The notes under the pieces are model-generated. The model saw only the letters and a program-made list of their open reading frames with translations. It made no database searches and was not told the DNA's origin. From an uncultured Eubacteriales bacterium (lineage in GTDB: Bacteria; Bacillota; Clostridia; Christensenellales; Borkfalkiaceae), in contig UQHL01000031.1 in assembly GCA_900540805.1 (NCBI GenBank), positions 1 through 25,048 of the forward strand: a stretch of DNA of 25,048 bases, in the 5' to 3' direction. Shown in pieces: positions 7,648 through 14,130 of the stretch. Each line of letters opens with the position of its first letter. Within the stretch, counting starts at the first letter, position 1. Made by a program: the position numbers and the translations under genes.

Positions 7648-9167
7648 AACGTTCCTCCGCCCGAACGGGATTTATAGGCGGCGACGTAAGTTTTGATCAG
7701 CTCCGCGTCCTCGTCGGAAAGCTCCTGCGTTTCCTCGATCCGCGCGGGAAGCTCCGCGTGATTGGCTTCGAGAAAATCGAGAAAGTTATCCATTGCGGCG
7801 TTCACCTCGCGCACGGGAATGTCCGAAAAAAGATCGTTCATCATCACCGTCAGCGCGATGACCGTATGGCTCATCGAGACGGGAGAGGCCTGGTTTTGCT
7901 TGAGAATCTCCGTCAGCCGCGCGCCTTTGCCGAGAATGGATTTCGTCGAATCGTCCAGCTCCGCGCCGAATTGGCTGAATTGAGCCATTTCGCGGTAATG
8001 CGCCAGATCGAGACGCACCTTGCCGCTCACCTTTTTCATGGCCTTGCACTGCGCCGCGCCGCCGACGCGGGACACGGAGAGCCCGACGTTTACGGCGGGG
8101 CGGATACCCGAACGGAACAGCTCGCTTTCGAGGTAAATCTGTCCGTCCGTAATGGAAATGACGTTTGTGGGAATATAGGCGGAAATATCGCCCGCCAGCG
8201 TCTCGATGATGGGCAGAGCGGTCAGCGAGCCTCCGCCCAGCTCCTTCGACAGCTTCGCGCTGCGCTCCAGCAGCCGCGAATGGATATAGAACACGTCCCC
8301 GGGGTACGCCTCGCGGCCGGAGGGGCGCTTTAACAGCAGGGAAATGGCGCGGTAAGCCACGGCGTGCTTGGAGAGGTCGTCATAGACGATAAGGACGTCT
8401 CTGCCCCCGTACATAAATTCTTCCGCGATCGCGGTGCCCGTATAGGGGGCGATATATTGCAGGGGCGCGGATTCGCTCGCCGTCGAGCAGACGACGACGG
8501 TATAATCGAGGGCGCCGTATTGCTTCAGGGTCTGAATCACGCTGTTCACCGAAGAAGTTTTCTGTCCGATTGCGACATAGACGCAGACGACGTTTTTTCC
8601 TTTCTGGTTAATGATGGTATCGACGGCGAGGGCGGTTTTTCCCGTCTGCCTGTCGCCGATGATCAGTTCGCGCTGGCCCTTGCCCACGGGGATCATGCTG
8701 TCGATCGCCTTGATGCCCGTAAGCAGGGGGCGGTTGACGTTTGCACGGTCGAAAATGGCGGGGGCGGGCGCTTCCACCGAACGGTATTTTTTGCTCGTAA
8801 TCGGCTTTCCGCCGTCGAGCGGGACACCCAGGGGATTGACGACGCGCCCCAGCAGGGCGTCGCCGACGGGCACGCCGACGATTTTTCCCGTCGAATAGGC
8901 GATGTCGCCTTCGCTCAGCTCGTACGAGTCCGCAAGTAGGATCGCGCCTATTTTATATTCCTCGAGGTTCATGGCCAACGCATATTTGTCTCTGCCGATG
9001 TAGAGGAGCTCGCCGTTTTTTACATTCGGCAGGCCCTCGACGGTGAGCACGCCGTCTCCGCAGGCCACCACGCGGCCCGCGTCGGAAAGCCGATTTTCAA
9101 ACTTATAGCCGCGGACCTGTCTTTTCAATTCTTCGGCGATTTCGCCGTAAGCGCTAATCGTTTCCAT
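7644..9167 (-). CDS. atpA: F1Fo ATP synthase alpha subunit
   Basis: A 507-residue alpha subunit, the non-catalytic nucleotide-binding partner of beta. The Walker A loop GDRQTGKT is at 171-178; IDSMIPVGKGQRELIIGDRQ, VVVCSTASESAPLQY and VNVGLSVSRVGGAAQ are typical. The start at 9167 lies 14 bases inside the end of the delta gene, with AAAGG seven bases upstream. The N-terminal helix that normally docks on the N-terminal domain of delta is still present (about residues 1-25), although that domain is missing from this delta. Confidence 0.97.
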   Translation of the reverse strand: METISAYGEIAEELKRQVRGYKFENRLSDAGRVVACGDGVLTVEGLPNVKNGELLYIGRDKYALAMNLEEYKIGAILLADSYELSEGDIAYSTGKIVGVPVGDALLGRVVNPLGVPLDGGKPITSKKYRSVEAPAPAIFDRANVNRPLLTGIKAIDSMIPVGKGQRELIIGDRQTGKTALAVDTIINQKGKNVVCVYVAIGQKTSSVNSVIQTLKQYGALDYTVVVCSTASESAPLQYIAPYTGTAIAEEFMYGGRDVLIVYDDLSKHAVAYRAISLLLKRPSGREAYPGDVFYIHSRLLERSAKLSKELGGGSLTALPIIETLAGDISAYIPTNVISITDGQIYLESELFRSGIRPAVNVGLSVSRVGGAAQCKAMKKVSGKVRLDLAHYREMAQFSQFGAELDDSTKSILGKGARLTEILKQNQASPVSMSHTVIALTVMMNDLFSDIPVREVNAAMDNFLDFLEANHAELPARIEETQELSDEDAELIKTYVAAYKSRSGGGTL

Positions 9168-9549
9168 GGGTAAGCCTTTCCTTGAGATTTTCCAGTTTCG
9201 TCTTTACGGACCCGTCGTACACCGTTTTGCCGTCGAATACGATCAGCCCGCCGATAATCGAGTCATCGACGAGATATTCCGCCAGAATACCGTTGGAATA
9301 TTTTTTGCGGAAGGTATTCTCGACTTTCTGTTTTTGCGCGGGCGAAAGCTCGACGGAGGAAATCACCGTCAGCTTGGTGAAGGAGGATTCGTTTTTGCCG
9401 TCGAACACGATCAGCGAGGCGGACAGGGCGTTATCCGTCCGATAATCGACGGCCACCTTTTCCTTATACTGCGTATTAAAAGCCACGGCAAGTTTTTGTT
9501 TTTCCTCGTCCGAAAGGGGGGCGGGAGTCGTTACGGTAAGCTTAATCAT
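9154..9549 (-). CDS. atpH: Atypical ATP synthase delta subunit: duplicated C-terminal domain, no N-terminal domain
   Basis: A 131-residue protein at the normal atpH position; usual delta subunits are about 175-185 residues. Residues 58-131 are a clear delta C-terminal domain (LTVISSVELS, DDSIIGGLIVFDG, YDGSVKTKLENL). Residues 3-52 repeat the same beta-alpha-beta unit without any gap: 20 of 50 positions are identical to residues 59-108, including KLTV, LS, KQK and LIVFDGK. The first copy lacks the final DGSVxxKL helix and has SAS where the second has IGG. The N-terminal six-helix domain that caps the alpha subunits is absent. The gene overlaps atpF by 8 bases and atpA by 14, so it is in an intact operon and there is no sign of a frameshift. 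It is probably the peripheral-stalk connector in a rebuilt form. Confidence 0.88.
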   Translation of the reverse strand: MIKLTVTTPAPLSDEEKQKLAVAFNTQYKEKVAVDYRTDNALSASLIVFDGKNESSFTKLTVISSVELSPAQKQKVENTFRKKYSNGILAEYLVDDSIIGGLIVFDGKTVYDGSVKTKLENLKERLTHGND

Positions 9550-10057
9550 GGCTTTCGTCCCATTCCTTCAGACAGTCGTCGATGATCTTCGCGTTTTCCT
9601 CGGGCGTGATTTCTTTGTCGAGAATGCCCGAGGCGATCATTACGGCAACTTCCGCCACCTCGCCCTTCATGGCGGTGATCGCCTTTACCTTTTCGTTTTT
9701 CGCCTCTTCTTCGGCCTCCTGTAAAATCTTTTCCGCGCGGAGCTTCGCTTCCGCTAAAGTCTCCTCCGCTTTCGCCGCGGCCAAAGCGTCGGCCTCCTTC
9801 TTTTTGGCCGCGATGTCGTGTTCTGCAGAGCCGATCAGATCGGTATATTGCGACTTTGTCTTTTCGGCCTCCTCCATTTTTTCGTTGTGTTCTTTTTCCT
9901 GTTTTTCAATCCCTTCCTTACGGGCGCGGACGAAGCGGATTACGGGCTTATAGACCAGCAGGCCGACAATCGTCACCAGCAGAAGAAAGTTGAAAAGATG
10001 CAGAAGAAAATCCTTGAGATCCAGCCCGAGAATGGTGGTAAGTAAGCTATTCATCAT
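9542..10057 (-). CDS. atpF: F1Fo ATP synthase b subunit
   Basis: A 171-residue peripheral-stalk subunit. A single membrane segment lies at about 17-36 (LLHLFNFLLLVTIVGLLVY), followed by YKPVIRFVRARKEGI and a long charged coiled coil of Ala, Glu and Lys up to about 140. Normal delta binds the C-terminal end of b, so this protein should meet the unusual delta. Two adjacent ATG codons are possible starts; GAGGTG upstream fits either. It overlaps atpH by 8 bases. Confidence 0.95.
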   Translation of the reverse strand: MMNSLLTTILGLDLKDFLLHLFNFLLLVTIVGLLVYKPVIRFVRARKEGIEKQEKEHNEKMEEAEKTKSQYTDLIGSAEHDIAAKKKEADALAAAKAEETLAEAKLRAEKILQEAEEEAKNEKVKAITAMKGEVAEVAVMIASGILDKEITPEENAKIIDDCLKEWDESHD

Positions 10058-10070
10058 AACTCACCTCGCC

Positions 10071-10325
10071 TCAGCCGAGCACGAAGATGATGAGGATCGC
10101 CACGACCAACGCGTAGATAACGCAGGTTTCTAAAAACACGAGGCCCAAAATCAAAGTTTTGGAAATCTTTTTGTCCGCCTCGGGCTGACGGGCAATCCCT
10201 TCGAGGGCTTTCGCAATGGCGATGCCCATGCCGATCGCCGCCGCGCCCGCGACGAGAATGGCGATTGCCGCCGCCAGCGCCTTTGCGCCCATATCCGTCA
10301 TTGCAAGTAATGCCAAAGTATTCAT
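10071..10325 (-). CDS. atpE: F1Fo ATP synthase c subunit (rotor ring)
   Basis: An 84-residue two-helix proteolipid. Helix 1 is Ala/Gly-rich (AAAIAILVAGAAAIGMGIAIA), the polar loop reads ARQPEA (45-50), and helix 2 carries the ion-carrying Glu66 in VFLETCVIY. Aligned on the RQPEA loop, the glutamine of sodium-type rings is Met33 here, and the Ser after the glutamate is Thr67. This lacks the full sodium signature, so proton coupling is more likely, but Thr67 leaves room for doubt. The start has AAGGAG nine bases upstream. A 303-base segment separates it from atpB. Confidence 0.95.
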   Translation of the reverse strand: MNTLALLAMTDMGAKALAAAIAILVAGAAAIGMGIAIAKALEGIARQPEADKKISKTLILGLVFLETCVIYALVVAILIIFVLG

Positions 10326-10400
10326 AAGTAGTGTCTCCTTATATGATATGTCTTATTTTCCGCTTTTCGGAGGCGGTACTCCGTGTGTAGGGCCGAAAGG

Positions 10401-10460
10401 CAGGCCGTCTTTGAAGCGGCGGTTTGCGTTTTGCAGGAGCTTAAACAGGCCGTCTTTGAA
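10401..10460. repeat. Exact 15-base direct repeat, 45-base period
   Basis: CAGGCCGTCTTTGAA occurs at 10401-10415 and again at 10446-10460 in the same orientation, inside the atpB-atpE gap. No third copy was noticed elsewhere in the window. Confidence 0.8.
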
Positions 10461-10467
10461 AGAAACG

Positions 10468-10492
10468 CTTTTCGGCTTGCGGGGCCGAAAAG
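10468..10492. repeat. 9-bp hairpin in the atpB-atpE gap
   Basis: Arms 10468-10476 and 10484-10492 pair perfectly around a 7-base loop. On the minus strand it is followed by CGTTTCTTTC, a poor T run, so it may be a weak terminator, an mRNA-processing or stabilising hairpin, or part of a repeat element. Confidence 0.6.
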
Positions 10493-10628
10493 TCGGCTGT
10501 TTCATTTTTCGGGCGCCGCGCTTCGCTTTTATAAAGAACGTCTCGGCGCTTATCTTAACTTGTCGGCGTAAGGCCGTGGGCACTGTTTTCGTTGCGGAGA
10601 GCCCCTTTGACGGCGCTTTGAAAATCGG

Positions 10629-11411
10629 TTATTCCGCGTCGCCCTCAGAAAGGGGAGCTTTGCGGCCCTTTCGCTTTTTACGAGCCTTTTGTTCGAGTGC
10701 GGAACCGTCCAGAGTTCTCGATTCGCTCGCTTCGCCGTAGAACATGGCCGTAAGCAGAGTATAGACGTAGGATTGGATTACTGCATGGAATACCGTGAAC
10801 AAAACGCCCACGATCACGGGGACGCCGAAAGAAAGGGCGATGTAATGATAGACCAAAGTGGTGATCAGAAGCCCGCCGATCATGCTGCCGAAAAGACGGA
10901 AGCTCATGGAAAGCAGCAGGGAAAAATCCTTTAGCACGCCGAGCGCGCCCCGAAATCGGTTGAAGCGTATGCCGCCGACCAGCATGATCGTATAAGCCGT
11001 CACGGCCAAGGCGATACAGGCGTTCAGATCCACCAAGATTGCACGGATACCCAAAATCTCGCATAGGGTGCCGAACCCGATATAGATCCAGCTTGCAAGG
11101 GAAAACGCGCCGATGAAGCCGTAGCTGGCGGGACTGTTTTCTTTGGCGACGCCCTCGACGGCCTCGCACGCCTTTTCGATAAGCGCCTGAAACGTCCCCG
11201 GCACTTTTTTGAAGCGCGGGAAGATGATAAAGCGGAAAATCAATGAAAAGACCAATACGACCAGCGTCAGAAAAAACGCCGTGCGGAAGCTGGGGTTGAC
11301 CATAAACCGATCGCCGAACAACCCGCCGAATAGCGGAACGTTTTCGGGCAGCAGCTCCTCGTACATAATGTCGCCCACGTCTCCCGCAAGCAGCAACGAC
11401 GACAGTTTCAT
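10629..11411 (-). CDS. atpB: F1Fo ATP synthase a subunit
   Basis: A 260-residue membrane subunit forming the ion half-channels against the c-ring. The essential arginine is Arg172 in SMSFRLFGSM; the family usually has RLFGNM, so the Asn is Ser here. DLN at 128-130 fits the usual helix before the polar residues, and FHAVIQSYVYTLLTAMFY is the last helix. A strongly basic tail (about 241-251) follows. The start at 11411 was chosen because AAGGAGG lies just upstream and the ATG overlaps the stop of the preceding gene as ATGA; longer readings run into that gene. Confidence 0.95.
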   Translation of the reverse strand: MKLSSLLLAGDVGDIMYEELLPENVPLFGGLFGDRFMVNPSFRTAFFLTLVVLVFSLIFRFIIFPRFKKVPGTFQALIEKACEAVEGVAKENSPASYGFIGAFSLASWIYIGFGTLCEILGIRAILVDLNACIALAVTAYTIMLVGGIRFNRFRGALGVLKDFSLLLSMSFRLFGSMIGGLLITTLVYHYIALSFGVPVIVGVLFTVFHAVIQSYVYTLLTAMFYGEASESRTLDGSALEQKARKKRKGRKAPLSEGDAE

Positions 11412-12178
11412 AATACCTCCTTCTTTTCCGTTTGTTCCGTCTTTTCGGCGTTGGTTCCGCGGCCTTCCCGCAGGCGAACCGCAAAAATCCAGGCGCCCAG
11501 CGCCGCAAAGAGAACGGAGATAAACAGAATTGCAAATTGCTTCGCCCAATCGGTGAGGAAATATCCCGCAAAGACACCCGAGACGAACAGGGCGATAAGG
11601 AGGAGATAGTTCCCCGCTTTTTTAAGCGAGGTTTTGTCTTTATCCGCGGCGGCGGAGAAGGCGTAGCCGCTCAACAGCCGCAGATTGTTTGTGCAGAATA
11701 CAGTGGAAAGCGAGACGCCGTTCATGTCGCGGAAGGCATGAAACTGAAGCGCCGCGGCCGAAGAAATCAACGCGTTTGGCAGAAGCGTGGGAAAGGATAC
11801 GGGGATAAAGCCCACGGCGGTGAGAATTGCTGTCTCCGCGAGGAGTACCGCGCTTCGATAGAGAAACTTTTCCTCTCCTGCGGCGAGCCCCTTTTTTTCT
11901 GCCGTCCTTACCGCCAGGCGCAGCGCCGCTTCGCCCAGAAAGCTGGCGAGTATGAAAAAAAACACGGGGACAAGATATTTCAGCGCGGACATGCCGCGTC
12001 CCTCCGCTAAACCCAGGGCCATCAGAATAAGATTCCCCGTCTGCGCGTTGCAGAATACGCCGCCCCGCGCCACAAAGGTGTAGGCGTTGAAAAACCCGCC
12101 TGCGAATCCCAAAATGAGTCCTGCGGGCAGGCGTTCGAATACGTCGCTCTTTTTTTTGAGGGAAATTTTTTCTTCCAT
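11408..12178 (-). CDS. YoaK/DUF1275-family membrane protein, first gene of the ATP synthase operon
   Basis: A 256-residue membrane protein with about six hydrophobic segments (about 18-36, 66-88, 108-125, 133-148, 189-207, 214-233). The family marks are visible: GFAGGFFNAYTF followed by QTGN (46-49), and a second related stretch, CTNNLR (162-167). The biochemical role of the family is not established; transport has been suggested. It sits where atpI is often found, and its stop overlaps the atpB start as ATGA, so the two should be translated together. No atpI-like gene is present in the window. The ribosome site before 12178 is weak. It is divergent from a LysR regulator. Confidence 0.82.
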   Translation of the reverse strand: MEEKISLKKKSDVFERLPAGLILGFAGGFFNAYTFVARGGVFCNAQTGNLILMALGLAEGRGMSALKYLVPVFFFILASFLGEAALRLAVRTAEKKGLAAGEEKFLYRSAVLLAETAILTAVGFIPVSFPTLLPNALISSAAALQFHAFRDMNGVSLSTVFCTNNLRLLSGYAFSAAADKDKTSLKKAGNYLLLIALFVSGVFAGYFLTDWAKQFAILFISVLFAALGAWIFAVRLREGRGTNAEKTEQTEKKEVL

Positions 12179-12244
12179 ACCTATATATGTTTCCTTAAAG
12201 GATTTTGTCGAATAAAAGTGTTCTCACTCTTTTCCCTCGCGGGT

Positions 12245-12273
12245 ATTATACCCCTTTTTTTGCGTTTTGTAAA
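12245..12273 (-). promoter_or_regulatory. Promoter of the yoaK-atp operon
   Basis: On the minus strand a TTTACA -35 box (12273-12268), a 17-base spacer and a perfect TATAAT -10 box (12250-12245). Transcription would start near 12238, giving a leader of about 60 bases. No other promoter of this quality was noticed within the operon. Confidence 0.75.
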
Positions 12274-12286
12274 ACGGAATAGAGGG

Positions 12287-12320
12287 ATAGCCGTCATATC
12301 AAAAATTTATAACCGTAATA
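12287..12320. promoter_or_regulatory. Imperfect direct repeat between divergent promoters, possible regulator site
   Basis: ATAGCCGTCATA (12287-12298) and ATAACCGTAATA (12309-12320) match at 10 of 12 positions and are 22 bases apart, about two helical turns. They lie upstream of both the yoaK-atp and the lysR promoters, where a LysR-type protein often binds. This is a position-based inference. Confidence 0.35.
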
Positions 12321-12341
12321 ATAAAATTGTATCATAAAGGC

Positions 12342-12370
12342 TTGACAGTCCGCTTTTGCCGCGTTATACT
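12342..12370 (+). promoter_or_regulatory. Consensus promoter of the LysR gene
   Basis: TTGACA (12342-12347), a 17-base spacer and TATACT (12365-12370). Transcription should start near 12377, about 20 bases before the ATG at 12398. An upstream ATG at 12356 lies within this promoter and so is not the start. Confidence 0.8.
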
Positions 12371-12397
12371 GAAAGCGAAAAGAAACGGGAGGGACGC

Positions 12398-13300
12398 ATG
12401 TTTACAAATCTGGATTATTACCGCATATTTTATTATGTGGCAAAATACCGCAATTTAACACGGGCGGCGGACGCGCTTCTCACCAGTCAGCCCACCGTGA
12501 CGAGGACGGTGAAAAATCTTGAAAACGATCTCGGCTGCCGACTGTTTGTACGCAGCAAGCGCGGCGTGGCGCTCACGGCGGAGGGGGAGACGCTCTATTC
12601 CTATGTCGCGCCCGCGTACGAGCGGATTTTAAGGGGGGAAGAAAAGCTGGGCGGCGAGATTTCGCTTCAGGGCGGCTGCGTCTATATCAGCGCCACCGAA
12701 ACCTCCCTTCACTGTTTTCTGCTGGAAAAGCTGGGCACCTTCCACGATCGGCATCCCCAGATACGGTTGAGGATTACCAACGTTTCCACCATGCAGGCGA
12801 TCGAAAACGTCGTCAGCGGAAAATCCGACCTCGCTTTTGTCGCTTCTCCCGCCGAAGCCCCCGCGCCTTTGAAACAGGTGGATATCCGTCCCTTTCGGGA
12901 TATTCTGGTGGGCAACGTCAACTATATCGAATTGGCGCACGGCACCTATGCCCTGAAGGATTTGGAAAAATATCCGCTCATTTCTCTCAGCCGCAGCGCG
13001 TCCTCCACCTATATCTTTTATCAGGCGGTATATGCAGAAGCGGGGCTGGAGTTCCGCCCCGAGATCGAATTGAATACCTCCGACCTCATTATTCCGTTTA
13101 TCCGCCGCAATCTCGGGGTGGGGTTCGTCCCCGAAGAGCTGGCTTTGCCCGCGCTCAAGGCGGGAGAAATCGTCAAGATCCGTTTGAAGGAAGAAATTCC
13201 CGAACGGCAGGTTTCCGTGGTCTATAATCCGCATTATCCCCTTTCCGCGGCCGCAAAAGAGCTGCTGAAGGAAACGAAGCAGGGAAAAGCGAGAGAATAA
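12398..13300 (+). CDS. LysR-family transcriptional regulator
   Basis: A 300-residue regulator. The N-terminal winged helix-turn-helix is clear (FYYVAKYRNLTRAADAL, SQPTVTRTVKNLE, LFVRSKRGVALTAEG; helix-turn-helix about 19-40), followed by a periplasmic-binding-fold sensor domain from about 90 onward. The ATG at 12398 has GGGAGG upstream and follows a consensus promoter. It is divergent from the yoaK-atp operon, with a direct repeat between the two promoters, so control of that operon and of itself is plausible but not shown. The effector is unknown. No clear terminator follows; relQ has its own promoter. Confidence 0.92.
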   Translation: MFTNLDYYRIFYYVAKYRNLTRAADALLTSQPTVTRTVKNLENDLGCRLFVRSKRGVALTAEGETLYSYVAPAYERILRGEEKLGGEISLQGGCVYISATETSLHCFLLEKLGTFHDRHPQIRLRITNVSTMQAIENVVSGKSDLAFVASPAEAPAPLKQVDIRPFRDILVGNVNYIELAHGTYALKDLEKYPLISLSRSASSTYIFYQAVYAEAGLEFRPEIELNTSDLIIPFIRRNLGVGFVPEELALPALKAGEIVKIRLKEEIPERQVSVVYNPHYPLSAAAKELLKETKQGKARE

Positions 13301-13331
13301 AGAGGGAGGGGAAACAAGCGTTTGAAGCGTC

Positions 13332-13350
13332 TTCGTGAATAGTTCGTGAA
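13332..13350 (+). repeat. Direct repeat TTCGTGAA x2, 11-base period
   Basis: TTCGTGAA occurs at 13332-13339 and 13343-13350, about one helical turn apart and 15 bases before the -35 box of the relQ promoter. The position suits an activator site, but eight-base repeats can arise by chance. Confidence 0.4.
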
Positions 13351-13365
13351 AAAATTCCGTTGCTG

Positions 13366-13394
13366 TTGATTTCGAGGGGGTTTGGTGGTATAAT
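13366..13394 (+). promoter_or_regulatory. Promoter of the relQ-like gene
   Basis: TTGATT (13366-13371), a 17-base spacer and a perfect TATAAT (13389-13394). Transcription would start near 13401, about 40 bases before the ATG at 13441. Confidence 0.7.
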
Positions 13395-13440
13395 AAATAG
13401 GGATGAGGAAAACGACCGTTACGGAGGCAAGGAGGAAAAG

Positions 13441-14130
13441 ATGACTCTCAAAAAGGATTTTTACGGCAACGTCACTTTCGAGACGGGGGAGGGACCCGAC
13501 GCGGATTTTGTCAGGGAATATCTTCGTCTGAGGCCGCTCTATTCGGGAGCGTTGAAGACGGCGTGCGCCAAGTTCGAGATCCTCGACGACGAATTCAGTA
13601 TGATTCAGGGCCACGATCCCATACATAACATCGAAAGCCGTTTGAAAACGGTGGAGAGCGCGTACGAAAAACTAAAGCGGCGGGGATATGCGCAGACGCC
13701 GCAAAATCTTTCCCGGCTTACCGATATCGCAGGCGTGAGGGTGGTTTGCGGATATATAGAGGATATCTACAAGATCGCGCGGGTATTCCTCAATCAAAAC
13801 GGCATACGTCTCTTAAAGGAAAAGGACTACATAAAAAATCCCAAGCCCAACGGTTACCGAAGCCTGCACCTCATCGTCGAAGTGCCTGTTTCCCTTTCTA
13901 CGCTTCAGATGGGAATGCCCGTGGAGATCCAGCTGAGGACGATCTCCATGAATATGTGGGCCAGTCTCGAACACGAGGTCTCTTATAAAGTAAACGCCGA
14001 TCTGGTGGACTCTTACAGGGCGGAGCTCAAAGCGTGCGCCGACGATCTGTTTGCCGTGGAAGAACGGATGCAGAAGATTTGCCACAGCATACGGGCGTTG
14101 CCGAAAAATAACGGTGCGCGGGAAAAATGA
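13441..14130 (+). CDS. relQ: RelQ-type small alarmone synthetase, (p)ppGpp synthase
   Basis: A 229-residue single-domain (p)ppGpp synthetase that moves pyrophosphate from ATP onto GDP or GTP. The synthetase motifs are all visible: IESRLKTVESAYEKLKRRG (64-82), RLTDIAGVRVVC (92-103) with the metal-binding Asp95, NPKPNGYRSLH (133-143), VEIQLRT (161-167) and WASLEHEVSYK (173-183). There is no hydrolase, TGS or ACT domain, as in RelQ/YjbM rather than long Rel. The start has AAGGAGG at good spacing; an in-frame ATG-less extension upstream would overlap the promoter. It overlaps the next gene as ATGA. Confidence 0.93.
   Translation: MTLKKDFYGNVTFETGEGPDADFVREYLRLRPLYSGALKTACAKFEILDDEFSMIQGHDPIHNIESRLKTVESAYEKLKRRGYAQTPQNLSRLTDIAGVRVVCGYIEDIYKIARVFLNQNGIRLLKEKDYIKNPKPNGYRSLHLIVEVPVSLSTLQMGMPVEIQLRTISMNMWASLEHEVSYKVNADLVDSYRAELKACADDLFAVEERMQKICHSIRALPKNNGAREK

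Larger units (their letters stand above)
10326..10628 (-). other. Unexplained 303-base segment between atpB and atpE
   Basis: This gap inside the ATP synthase operon holds no credible gene. It contains an exact 15-base direct repeat (10401-10415 and 10446-10460), a 9-bp hairpin (10468-10492) and the atpE ribosome site near its end. A 76-codon GTG-started reading frame on the minus strand (10353-10583) has no ribosome site and a low-complexity basic product; it repeats a short FKDGL motif only because of the DNA repeat. The structure suggests an inserted repeat element or an RNA control region. Confidence 0.5.

Noticed and set aside
9154..9549. Delta subunit shortened by a frameshift or deletion
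   Set aside because: Both ends overlap neighbouring genes normally and the repeat aligns gaplessly over 50 residues, which fits duplication rather than decay.
10353..10583. Small basic protein in the atpB-atpE gap
   Set aside because: The start would be GTG without a ribosome site, the product has no family signature, and its internal repeat comes from the DNA direct repeat.
12356..12397. Upstream ATG start for the LysR gene
   Set aside because: It lies between the -35 and -10 boxes of a consensus promoter, so it would not be transcribed; the ATG at 12398 has a good ribosome site.
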